From an uncultured Ruminococcus sp. (GTDB lineage Bacteria; Bacillota; Clostridia; Oscillospirales; Ruminococcaceae), in assembly GCA_900550695.1 (NCBI GenBank), contig URTF01000036.1, forward strand, positions 1-20,298: a stretch of 20,298 nucleotides of DNA. Direction: 5' to 3'. The notes beneath the pieces are model-generated. The model worked only from the letters and a program-made list of their open reading frames with translations, did no database searches and was not told where the DNA came from. The stretch's first letter is position 1; the number at the start of each line of letters is the position of its first letter. Positions 12,592 to 20,259 of the stretch are shown in pieces. Made by a program: the position numbers and the translations under genes.

Positions 12592-14681
12592 TGAACTTTA
12601 AAATAGTTTATGACCGTCCGCACCGTATAAGATTCCGCTGCGGCGGCTTTGCGTTCGATAAGGAGCTGGAATACAGCATCTACAAGCGCATCACGTCCGA
12701 AGCCTATGTTACCGATGCGGAGATACACTGCGAAAACGGCGGCATACTTATCTTTTATAAAGACGGTTCGAGAAGCGATGTAATAAAGCTTGTTTCAAGC
12801 CTTGACCCGAGAAAAATGGAGATAGTTCCCGTCAGCTCGGACTACAGCATCGCCGAGATAGACCGCAGATTCAAGGACAGTATCCTCGATGTTACGCTGA
12901 AAAAGCTCGCTTCAAAGCTTTTTCTGCCGATGTGCATAAGAAAGTACATCATCATTTACAGGGGACTTAAATATGTCTTAAAGGGCATAAAAACTCTGTT
13001 TGACGGAAAGCTCACGGTCGATGTGCTGGACGGTGCTTCGATAGGCGCTTGCCTTATCCAAAAGAACTACAAGACTGCAGGCACGGTAATGTTCCTGCTG
13101 AATATCTCGGGACTTCTTGAGGATTATACGAGAGCGAGAACGAAAGCCGCACTCGCAGACAGCCTTGCGGTAAAAGCCGATAAGGTATGGCTCGTTCAGG
13201 ACGGCGCAGATGTGCTTATCCCAATGTCCGAGCTGAAAAAGGGCGATGTTATCCGTGTGCGCACGGGCAGCGTTATCCCCGTGGACGGTGAGATCACCGA
13301 GGGCGAAGCTTATATCTGCGAAGCCGCAATGACGGGCGAACCGCTTGCCGTTATGAAAACGGTCGGAAACTCGGTCTTTGCAGGCACAGCAGTCGAAGAG
13401 GGCAGTGTTGCCGTTGCGGTAAGAGAGCTTTCAACGGGTACAAAACTGAGCAGGATAATAGAGCTTATCGACAACTCGGAAAACCTCAAAGCAGGTGTTC
13501 AGAGCCGTGCGGAAAAGCTTGCGGACAGCATTGTCCCTTTCAGCTTCATCGGCTTCGGGCTTGCACTGCTCTTCACACGGAACATCACCAAGGCAGTTTC
13601 CGTGCTAATGGTCGATTATTCCTGCGCAATAAAGCTTTCAACGCCTATTGCTGTCATCTCGGCGATAAAGGAAGCCGCAGATATGGACATCACCGTAAAG
13701 GGCGGAAAATATCTCGAAGAATTCGCTTCGGCGGATACGATAGTATTCGACAAAACGGGTACGCTCACAAACGCAGAACCCGTTCTCGAAAAGGTGATCC
13801 CGTTCGGAAAATATTCCGAGGACGAAGCGCTCAGGATCGCAGCCTGCCTCGAAGAGCATTTCCCTCACAGCGTGGCAAAAGCTATCGTAAAAGCCGCTGC
13901 GGATAAGGGACTTGACCATGCGGAGGAACACGCTGAGGTCAACTATATCGTTGCTCACGGCATCGCAACAACGCTCAACGGCGAACGTGCGATCATCGGC
14001 AGCAAGCACTTTGTCTGCGAAGATGAGGGCATCGGCATAACCTTGGAGCAGCAGAAAAAGATAGATGAACAGTCGGGCGCTTGCTCGGTAGTATATCTTG
14101 CTGTCGGCGACACGCTTTCGGCGGCACTCTGCATTGCAGACCCTCCGAGAGCCGAAGCAAGGGACGTTGTTGAAAAGCTGAAAAAGAGCGGCTTCAGGAA
14201 CGTTATAATGCTCACGGGCGACAGCACAAAGGCGGCGGAGATGATCGCTTCTCAGCTTGGCATAACCGAGTTCTATGCTCAGGTTCTCCCCGAGGACAAG
14301 CACGGTATGATAGAAAAACTCAAAGCGGACGGAAGAAAGGTCGTTATGGTCGGCGACGGCATAAACGACGCACCCGCACTTGCCGCAGCGAATGTTTCGG
14401 CAGCCGTCAGCGACGCTTCGGATATCGCAAAGGAAGCTGCGGATATAACCCTACGGGGAACGGGACTGGAGGAGCTTGTCCGTCTGCGTGAACTCAGCGA
14501 GCTTCTTATGGAAAGAATACATAAGAACTACAGCTTCATACTCCGTTTCAATTCTGCATTGCTCCTGATGGGCTTCTGCGGAATGATCGCACCGGGAACA
14601 TCAGCGTTCCTGCATAATGCATCAACAATGGCGATATGCGCAAAGAGCATGACAAAGCTTTTGCCCGATAAGGAAAAGTGA
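12591..14681 (+). CDS. P1B-type metal-transporting ATPase with YSC in place of the CPx motif
   Basis: Membrane metal pump of 696 residues. An N-terminal HMA-like region (about 1-80) lacks the CxxC metal loop. The actuator has TGE (248-250). The ion-site helix reads VDYSCAIKLSTPIAV (341-355), so the usual Cys-Pro-Cys or Ser-Pro-Cys is Tyr343-Ser344-Cys345 with no proline. Phosphorylation is at Asp387 in DKTGTLT, and TGD (542-544) and GDGINDAP (588-595) complete the cytoplasmic motifs. The last helices carry SAFLHNASTM (671-680) with His675-Asn676, an HN-type site. P1B pumps export metals; the unusual site and the setting suggest an Fe(II) or Mn(II) exporter, not a Cu pump. It is coupled to DUF6110 and ends at a strong terminator. 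The metal is inferred. Confidence 0.9.
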   Translation: MNFKIVYDRPHRIRFRCGGFAFDKELEYSIYKRITSEAYVTDAEIHCENGGILIFYKDGSRSDVIKLVSSLDPRKMEIVPVSSDYSIAEIDRRFKDSILDVTLKKLASKLFLPMCIRKYIIIYRGLKYVLKGIKTLFDGKLTVDVLDGASIGACLIQKNYKTAGTVMFLLNISGLLEDYTRARTKAALADSLAVKADKVWLVQDGADVLIPMSELKKGDVIRVRTGSVIPVDGEITEGEAYICEAAMTGEPLAVMKTVGNSVFAGTAVEEGSVAVAVRELSTGTKLSRIIELIDNSENLKAGVQSRAEKLADSIVPFSFIGFGLALLFTRNITKAVSVLMVDYSCAIKLSTPIAVISAIKEAADMDITVKGGKYLEEFASADTIVFDKTGTLTNAEPVLEKVIPFGKYSEDEALRIAACLEEHFPHSVAKAIVKAAADKGLDHAEEHAEVNYIVAHGIATTLNGERAIIGSKHFVCEDEGIGITLEQQKKIDEQSGACSVVYLAVGDTLSAALCIADPPRAEARDVVEKLKKSGFRNVIMLTGDSTKAAEMIASQLGITEFYAQVLPEDKHGMIEKLKADGRKVVMVGDGINDAPALAAANVSAAVSDASDIAKEAADITLRGTGLEELVRLRELSELLMERIHKNYSFILRFNSALLLMGFCGMIAPGTSAFLHNASTMAICAKSMTKLLPDKEK

Positions 14682-14686
14682 TATAA

Positions 14687-14719
14687 AAAGGCACGGTTCG
14701 GAAAATGAACCGTGCCTTT
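14687..14719. terminator. Bidirectional terminator after the P1B ATPase
   Basis: AAAGGCACGGTTC (14687-14699) and GAACCGTGCCTTT (14707-14719) form a perfect 13-bp stem with a 7-nt loop. A T-rich tail follows on the plus strand, and TTTTTATAT follows on the minus strand, so it also could end the leftward transcript from 15145. Confidence 0.8.
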
Positions 14720-14747
14720 GACTTTTGTTTGAATGATATCCGCTTTA

Positions 14748-14863
14748 TACTAAACACCATTTAAAATTTAGGAAAAATCAAGCCGACAATCTTGTAGCTG
14801 TTTTTAACAGGTTTATATTGGATTTAGGCGCAGATTTTTCCTTTATTTTTTTGGTGTTTAGTA
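14748..14863. repeat. Palindromic MITE-like element, copy B
   Basis: A 116-bp near-palindrome bounded by TACTAAACACCA (14748-14759) and TGGTGTTTAGTA (14852-14863). Inner markers are AAAAATCAAGCC (14773-14784) on the left and GGCGCAGATTTTT (14827-14839) on the right. These match the right and left ends of the element at 4449-4548, so the two copies are in opposite orientation. TA at each tip fits a TA target. It has no coding capacity. Confidence 0.6.
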
Positions 14864-15090
14864 TTATGCAGAATATTGCGGTCGGTTTGCGATAGCAGAG
14901 TATCTCCGTTGTATGCAGCTGCAATATCTGCGCAGGGAGGTTTTGATACTGCCTTAACGGACGAGGAAAAGGCAGTATCAAAGCGGATATGACTTTAAAT
15001 GTTACGAAGGAGTATGCCCTATAGAAACTGCCGTTCATTTGCTTAAAAGGAGTCATAGCTTTTGATAGGCTTTTTCTTATACTCAATCTG

Positions 15091-15145
15091 ATTAGCCGTT
15101 GCTAACCGTGCTTATATTCTAACATATGATCCCCTAATTAGTCAA
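15091..15145 (-). promoter_or_regulatory. Leftward promoter with DtxR-like operator
   Basis: On the minus strand: TTGACT (15145-15140), 18 bp, TAGAAT (15121-15116) with an upstream TG of an extended -10. The operator follows at 15106-15091, read GTTAGC-AACG-GCTAAT. The spacing of -10 to operator is the same as at the feo promoter. Confidence 0.6.
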
Positions 15146-15372
15146 GCATAACATTAAATTTTTAAAAAAATTTTTTCTCAGCAGAATATGCTCTTTTCAA
15201 AACAGACGGTTTGGCGAAGTTTATTGGGGAAAATTTTTATTGGAAATAGCCATTTTTCCGTAGGAGAGGGTCGCTCGTCCCACTTCTTAAACGGTATTGA
15301 TGACTGCGGTGCGGGAAACCCGCCCACTGCTATAGTCCGTGTTCAAATACTGCGGCTACGCCATATTTTCCC
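15146..15372. other. Gene-free spacer
   Basis: Between two outward promoters. It holds an AT-only stretch (about 15154-15175) and a small GCGGTG...CACTGC hairpin (about 15306-15330). I see no convincing gene; a 62-codon open frame starting at 15188 has no ribosome site. Confidence 0.4.
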
Positions 15373-15424
15373 TTGACAGAAAGATGTGAAGATGCTATAA
15401 TTAAATCGATTAGCATTAGGTAAC
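15373..15424 (+). promoter_or_regulatory. ZIP transporter promoter with DtxR-like operator
   Basis: TTGACA (15373-15378), 17 bp, TATAAT (15396-15401): full consensus. The operator ATTAGC-ATTA-GGTAAC (15409-15424) covers the expected start and has one mismatch in the right half. A strong promoter with an operator at +1 suggests tight repression when metal is ample. Confidence 0.7.
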
Positions 15425-15445
15425 TGAATTGACAGAGGTGATGAT

Positions 15446-16231
15446 TTGAATATTTCAGATGTTGTGCGAGGGCTGGCGATACCGTTTATCGGAACTTCGC
15501 TCGGGTCAGCGTGTGTATTGTTTATGAAAGGCGGTCTGAACCGCACTGTTCAGCGGATACTGACCGGCTTTGCGGCAGGTGTTATGACGGCGGCTTCGGT
15601 GTGGAGCTTGCTTATCCCTGCGATAGAGCAGTCGGAGAAAATGGGAAAGCTTGCGTTTGTTCCTGCGGCGGTCGGATTTCTTATCGGTATCTTCGTGCTG
15701 CTCCTTATCGATGGCTTGGTTCCGCATCTGCATTTAAACAGCGACAAAGCGGAGGGTGTGCGTTCACATCTTTCCAAAAACACGATGCTCCTGCTTGCGG
15801 TGACGATACATAATATCCCCGAGGGAATGGCTGTCGGTGCGGTCTATGCAGGACTTATCTACGGAGGTCGGAATATGACGGCTGCGGCGGCACTTGCGCT
15901 TTCGGTCGGCATAGCGATACAGAATTTTCCCGAGGGTGCGATAATCTCCATGCCGCTCCGTTCGGAGGGAATGAGCAAGGGAAAAGCGTTCGTCTGGGGC
16001 GTTATCTCGGGTGCGGCAGAGCCTGTCGGCGCAGTGCTGACGATACTTGCGGCAGGCTTTGTTATACCTGCGATGCCGTATTTTCTAAGCTTTGCGGCAG
16101 GTGCAATGATTTATGTCGTAGTCGAGGAGCTTATCCCCGAAATGTCTGAGGGCGAACATTCCAACATCGGAACGGTATCGTTTGCGGCAGGCTTTGCGGT
16201 GATGATGATACTTGATGTTGCACTCGGGTAA
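15446..16231 (+). CDS. ZIP family metal transporter (GufA-like)
   Basis: Inner-membrane divalent metal transporter of 261 residues with about eight hydrophobic segments. Signature HNIPEG (122-127) and IQNFPEGA (158-165) form the binuclear metal site in the fourth and fifth helices. Glu192 in SGAAEPVG and VVVEELIPE (224-232) add ligands. A short loop HLHLNSD near 94-100 supplies His residues in the cytoplasmic loop. ZIP proteins import Zn, Fe or Mn. Translation probably starts at TTG 15446, since GAGG at 15435-15438 is well placed and no in-frame ATG lies nearby. Single-gene unit, not clearly followed by a terminator. Operator control suggests import of the metal sensed by the regulator. Confidence 0.9.
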   Translation: MNISDVVRGLAIPFIGTSLGSACVLFMKGGLNRTVQRILTGFAAGVMTAASVWSLLIPAIEQSEKMGKLAFVPAAVGFLIGIFVLLLIDGLVPHLHLNSDKAEGVRSHLSKNTMLLLAVTIHNIPEGMAVGAVYAGLIYGGRNMTAAAALALSVGIAIQNFPEGAIISMPLRSEGMSKGKAFVWGVISGAAEPVGAVLTILAAGFVIPAMPYFLSFAAGAMIYVVVEELIPEMSEGEHSNIGTVSFAAGFAVMMILDVALG

Positions 16232-16249
16232 ATTCAACAAAGAAAAAAT

Positions 16250-16267
16250 AACTTAAACGTTCAAGTT
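16250..16267. promoter_or_regulatory. Near-perfect palindrome of a different type
   Basis: AACTTAAACGTTCAAGTT differs from its own complement only at one symmetric pair. It lies just before the ABC promoter and is unlike the RTTAGY sites, so it could bind a TetR- or MarR-type regulator, or be a weak ZIP terminator. Confidence 0.35.
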
Positions 16268-16282
16268 TGTGTATATTAAATC

Positions 16283-16335
16283 TTGTTAGATAAGGCTTGA
16301 TATGGTAAAATAATATACAGTTAGCCACTGCTAAT
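16283..16335 (+). promoter_or_regulatory. ABC transporter promoter with DtxR-like operator
   Basis: TTGTTA (16283-16288), 17 bp, TAAAAT (16306-16311), then GTTAGC-CACT-GCTAAT (16320-16335) just after the expected start. The layout is as at feo and ZIP. Confidence 0.6.
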
Positions 16336-16389
16336 ATGAACCTTTGCTCTTTGCGGAAAAGAAAGCAAAGGCATAAAATTTACAGTCGA

Positions 16390-16405
16390 GTTAGTTAATG
16401 CTAAC
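16390..16405. promoter_or_regulatory. Second DtxR-like operator in the ABC transporter leader
   Basis: GTTAGT-TAAT-GCTAAC, 70 bp downstream of the first site and about 70 bp before the ABC start codon. It resembles the leader site at 7285 in feo. Confidence 0.55.
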
Positions 16406-16477
16406 TTAATAAGCGGCGGCAGGAATTGAAATTTTTCGGGCAGAAATTGCCTCAAAGGGAATGAAAGGGTGAAGAGA

Positions 16478-17176
16478 ATGTTTATTGAGATAAACAATAT
16501 CAAAAAAAGCTACGGAAGCGGTGAAAGCAAGGTCGAGGTACTCAAGGGGATAAGCGTCGGCATTGAAAAGGGAGAATTCTGCGTTCTTCTCGGACCTTCG
16601 GGCAGCGGCAAATCCACGCTTCTTAACATAATCGGCGGAATAGATGATGCTGATTCGGGTTATATCTCCATTAACGGCGAAAAGACCGAGAATATGAACG
16701 AAAAGGCTCTCACAAACTACCGCAGAAAGCATCTCGGATACATTTTCCAGATGTACAATCTTATCCCGAACCTCAACATAAAGGAAAACGTTGAAACGGG
16801 CGCATATCTGAGTGATTCTCCGCTCGATGTTGACGATATACTTAAAACTCTCGGACTTTATGAGCATCGTCACAAGCTCCCGTCCCAGCTTTCGGGCGGT
16901 CAGCAGCAGAGATGCTCTATCGGCAGAGCTATCGTAAAGAACCCAGATATCCTCCTCTGCGACGAGCCGACGGGTGCGCTTGACTACAACACCTCAAAGG
17001 AAATTCTGAAGCTTATCGAAACGGTAAATCAGAAGTACAACACGACCGTAATAATGGTAACGCACAATGAAGCTATAAAGGATATGGCAGACAAGGTTGT
17101 AAAGCTTCGTGACGGAATGATAAGAAAAGAGATACATAACGAGCATAAGCTTTCTGCCGAAGAGCTTGACTGGTAA
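16478..17176 (+). CDS. ABC transporter ATP-binding protein (MacB/LolD type)
   Basis: ATPase of 232 residues. Walker A is GPSGSGKST (39-47), the Q-loop is at Gln91 in YIFQMYNL, the signature is LSGGQQQR (138-145), Walker B is ILLCDEPTGALD (158-169) and the switch His196 lies in VTHNEA. The LCDEPTGALD form and the paired FtsX-type permease are typical of MacB/LolD/FtsE-like systems, which export or move molecules across the outer face of the membrane and do not import nutrients. The ATG at 16478 has AAAGGG about 8 nt upstream; a GTG at 16469 is an alternative that adds three residues. The permease gene follows after 12 nt. Operator control links it to metal status. Confidence 0.93.
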   Translation: MFIEINNIKKSYGSGESKVEVLKGISVGIEKGEFCVLLGPSGSGKSTLLNIIGGIDDADSGYISINGEKTENMNEKALTNYRRKHLGYIFQMYNLIPNLNIKENVETGAYLSDSPLDVDDILKTLGLYEHRHKLPSQLSGGQQQRCSIGRAIVKNPDILLCDEPTGALDYNTSKEILKLIETVNQKYNTTVIMVTHNEAIKDMADKVVKLRDGMIRKEIHNEHKLSAEELDW

Positions 17177-17188
17177 GGAGGAACGAAG

Positions 17189-20164
17189 ATGAGAAATCCC
17201 CTTACAAAGCGCCTGCCCCGTGAGTTTGCAAAAGATGCTGCAAAGTACATCGCAATATTCATTATGATGGTGCTGCTCATTTCGATATGCTCGGGTATGA
17301 GAGTCGGAAATGAGAGCCTTAAAGCGGCGTATTATGAAAGCTTCGACCTATACAACATCGAGGACGGACATATCACATTCGATAAAGCGCTCCCCGATGA
17401 GCTTAAAGATAAGCTTGAAAGCGGTGCGGATCTAAAGTTTTATGACAGCTTTTATTTTGACGAGGACACCGCCGAAACGGGCGCTACCGTCAGAGTTTAC
17501 AAGCAGACCGATGCGCTCAACGACCCGTGCTTATTGAGCGGTGAGCTTCCGACAAAGGATAATGAAATTGCTGTTGACCGTGTTTTTGCGAAGAATAACG
17601 ATATCAATGTCGGCGACACGATAACACTCAACGGCAAGGCTCTTACTATCACGGGTTTTGTCGCTCTGCCGAACTACAGCACACTCTTTGAAAGCAACAC
17701 CGACTCGATGTTCGATTCGATCAATTTCTCTATTGCGGTAATGACTGACGGCGGCTTTGAAGCTGTCGGAAGCAAGAATCTTAAATACAATTACGCTTGG
17801 CTTTATAACGAAGCTTATGCAGATGATATCGAAGCCGCAGACCGCTCCGACAAGTTCCTTGACCTTATCGAAGATGAGCTTACCGATTATGACGAAGCTA
17901 TCGTTCAGGTGCAGATAGACGAACTCACCGACAAGCTCGAAAAGGCTTCGGAAGAATATGCCGACATCTACAAAAAGACTTTTGAGGACAAGGTGAACAG
18001 CCTCACCGATACTATTGAAAAAGGCGCAGAGGAATACGGCAGCATCTATCAGAAGTCTATCGAAGAAAAGGTTGCAGAGGTGACCCGTAACATCACCGAG
18101 GGTGCGGAAGAGTATGGTATGCTCTATGCATCAACGGGTGTAAAGCCTGCAAAATCCGACCTTTCGATAGATGTTGACGACTTCACATTCGGCGTTATCG
18201 AAAAGTCCGTTGAAGCAATGATGACGGGAACGGCTTACGCAGGACCTACCGAGCAGGAGTTCATCGATGAATACCTCGATTCCGTCAAGAAGCCGACACA
18301 GTCCGAACTTTCGGTAGAAACAGATGACTTCACATTCAGGATAATCGAAGATTCCGTAGCCGCCGCAATAAAGGGCGAGGAATACGAAGCTCCCTCCGAG
18401 GACGAATTCAAGGATCAATATATCGATTCCGTTGAAAAGCCGAAGAAAGAAGACCTATCCGTTCAGCTTGACGATTTCCTCTTCGGAATTATTGAGGACG
18501 GCGTTGAAGCCGAGATAAACGGCGAAGATTTTGAAATGCCCGATGATGAGGAATTCGAGGACGAGATCGACAAGACGGATATTATCACCGTTGAAAATTA
18601 TATTCCGAGATATCTCAATCAGGGCATAAATTTCTCCATTGACGATATCGGCGGCGACGAAGCGGGAACAATGGTAATGGTATATATGATGATCGCTGTT
18701 ATCGCATTCATTTTTGCAGTGACCATTTCAAACACTATCGTTGCCGAAGCAGGCGTTATCGGTACTCTCCGTGCTTCGGGATACACAAAGGGCGAGCTTG
18801 TCCGACATTATATGCTTCTTCCGATAATCGTTACGCTCGTTTCGGCAGTTGTCGGAAACGTCATCGGCTATACAGCTATGAAGGATTTCTGCGTGAACCT
18901 TTACCGCAGCTCGTATTCGCTCACGACATATAAAACCGTCTGGGATCCGTCTGCATTTGTGCTTTCGACAGTTGTTCCGATAGTGCTTATGCTGATAATA
19001 AATCTGACGGTTCTTGCTTCAAAGCTCAAATTAAGTCCACTCAAGTTCCTCCGTCACGACCTTAAAAAGAACTCCAACAAAAAGGCAATGCGCCTTAACA
19101 CAAAGATACCGTTTATGACGAGATTCAGCCTGAGAATTTTCTTTACGAATCTCCCCGGATATATTGTAATGATAGTCGGAATTCTCTTCGGCGCAGTTCT
19201 TATCAGCTTCGGTGATATGATGCCGAGAATGATGGACGAATACAAAGCGAACGTTGTCAGGGATATGATAAGCGACTATCAGTATATACTTTATGATTAT
19301 GAAGAAACCGATGAGATCGACAATATTTCAGCGGAAAAATTCGCCTCCGCAAGCTTTGATTATTCAAAGGAAGGCTTCCTCACGGACGGTATTACCGTTT
19401 ACGGCATTGAAAAAGACAGCCGCTATATCCATTCGGAAATTCCCGAGGGAAAGGCGCTCATTTCAACGGGCATAAGCGAAAAATACGGTATCAAAGCAGG
19501 CGACAGCATTACACTTGACGAAAAATACAAGCGCAACAGCTCCTATACGATCGAAGTCGGTGGAGTTTATGACTACAGCTCATCGCTTGCGATATTTATG
19601 AACATCGACGATTTCAACAGGACATTCGGCAACAAGAGCGGCTACTTTACGGGTTATTTCTCCGATGCCGAACTCACAGAGCTTGATGAAGATGAGGTTG
19701 CCGCAGTTATTTCAGCCGATGATTATACAAAGCTTTCCGACCAGCTCATGGTCTCTATGGGCAGTATGATGAATATAATGAAGATATTCGGCTCATTGTT
19801 CGATATCATCGTTATCTACGTCCTCTGCAAGCAGGTAATCGAGAGAAACTTCCAGTCGATATCGATGACGAAGATACTCGGCTACAAGGACAGTGAGATC
19901 GGTGGGCTTTATATCGCCTCGACCTCGATCGCAGTCGTTGTCGGACTTATCATCGCAGTTCCTTTCATCGATATTGCAATGAAAGCGATATTCAAGGGTT
20001 ACCTTTACACAATGATGACGGGATATATCCCATGCTCGATCAACCCGATGACGTATGTTGTCACGGTCACAGTCGGACTTGTCTGCTACGCAGTTGTTGC
20101 GATCCTCCAGATGAGAAAGGTTTCAAAGGTTTCCAAGAGCGAAGCACTCAAAAATGCGGAGTGA
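17189..20164 (+). CDS. Large FtsX/MacB-type ABC permease with repeat-rich extracytoplasmic domain
   Basis: Permease of 991 residues with two FtsX domains in one chain. Hydrophobic segments lie near 20-36, 495-517, 540-562, 588-612, 657-676, 864-884, 905-930 and 955-975, giving eight helices. The first outside region (about 40-490) is unusually large. It has a MacB-like part, then three coiled-coil-like units of 26 residues (243-268, 269-294, 295-315, core EKGAEEYGSIYQKS-like), then three units of 48-49 residues (318-365, 366-414, 415-462, core DDFTFGIIEDSV-like), very acidic. The second outside region (about 680-860) has no such repeats. AAGGAGG lies 7 nt upstream of the ATG. Substrate unknown; the acidic repeats could bind cations or a partner. 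Probably forms a pump with the preceding ATPase. Confidence 0.92.
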   Translation: MRNPLTKRLPREFAKDAAKYIAIFIMMVLLISICSGMRVGNESLKAAYYESFDLYNIEDGHITFDKALPDELKDKLESGADLKFYDSFYFDEDTAETGATVRVYKQTDALNDPCLLSGELPTKDNEIAVDRVFAKNNDINVGDTITLNGKALTITGFVALPNYSTLFESNTDSMFDSINFSIAVMTDGGFEAVGSKNLKYNYAWLYNEAYADDIEAADRSDKFLDLIEDELTDYDEAIVQVQIDELTDKLEKASEEYADIYKKTFEDKVNSLTDTIEKGAEEYGSIYQKSIEEKVAEVTRNITEGAEEYGMLYASTGVKPAKSDLSIDVDDFTFGVIEKSVEAMMTGTAYAGPTEQEFIDEYLDSVKKPTQSELSVETDDFTFRIIEDSVAAAIKGEEYEAPSEDEFKDQYIDSVEKPKKEDLSVQLDDFLFGIIEDGVEAEINGEDFEMPDDEEFEDEIDKTDIITVENYIPRYLNQGINFSIDDIGGDEAGTMVMVYMMIAVIAFIFAVTISNTIVAEAGVIGTLRASGYTKGELVRHYMLLPIIVTLVSAVVGNVIGYTAMKDFCVNLYRSSYSLTTYKTVWDPSAFVLSTVVPIVLMLIINLTVLASKLKLSPLKFLRHDLKKNSNKKAMRLNTKIPFMTRFSLRIFFTNLPGYIVMIVGILFGAVLISFGDMMPRMMDEYKANVVRDMISDYQYILYDYEETDEIDNISAEKFASASFDYSKEGFLTDGITVYGIEKDSRYIHSEIPEGKALISTGISEKYGIKAGDSITLDEKYKRNSSYTIEVGGVYDYSSSLAIFMNIDDFNRTFGNKSGYFTGYFSDAELTELDEDEVAAVISADDYTKLSDQLMVSMGSMMNIMKIFGSLFDIIVIYVLCKQVIERNFQSISMTKILGYKDSEIGGLYIASTSIAVVVGLIIAVPFIDIAMKAIFKGYLYTMMTGYIPCSINPMTYVVTVTVGLVCYAVVAILQMRKVSKVSKSEALKNAE

Positions 20165-20186
20165 TATCCGATCTGCACAGACACGG

Positions 20187-20259
20187 TATACTTTTCGACA
20201 GACACGCTCCCCTTACAGGAAGTTTTGTAAGGGGAGCGTTTGTCTGTTGAAAAAGTATA
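20187..20259. terminator. Long palindromic terminator after the ABC permease
   Basis: The core stem ACGCTCCCCTTAC (20204-20216) and GTAAGGGGAGCGT (20227-20239) is perfect with a 10-nt loop. The arms extend outward through ACAGAC/GTCTGT to TATACTTTT/AAAAGTATA with small mismatches, about 30 bp in all. A T-run occurs on either strand, so it can work both ways. Confidence 0.7.

Larger units (their letters stand above)
14687..15109 (-). ncRNA. Candidate metal-regulated leftward transcript (small RNA or tiny-protein mRNA)
   Basis: The strong minus-strand promoter at 15116-15145 with an operator at 15091-15106 would start RNA near 15109. The first efficient stop on that strand is the terminator at 14687-14719, giving about 420 nt. 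It includes a perfect 14-bp hairpin, TTTGATACTGCCTT (14942-14955) with AAGGCAGTATCAAA (14969-14982), and the palindromic repeat 14748-14863. A 102-codon open frame (15086-14778) begins at TTG with no clear ribosome site and runs into the repeat, so I do not call it a gene. The arrangement recalls iron-regulated small RNAs such as RyhB or FsrA, by analogy of control only. Confidence 0.35.

Noticed and set aside
14778..15086. A 102-codon minus-strand open frame
   Set aside because: It starts at TTG without a clear ribosome site, has no recognisable family and runs into a palindromic repeat. I treat the DNA as a possible RNA gene instead.
15188..15376. A 62-codon plus-strand open frame
   Set aside because: It has no ribosome site, no family, and overlaps the -35 box of the ZIP promoter.
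5713..16405. Fur boxes as an explanation of the repeated palindrome
   Set aside because: Fur sites are built from GATAAT hexamers; these sites have GTTAGC half-sites, which resemble DtxR-type boxes more.
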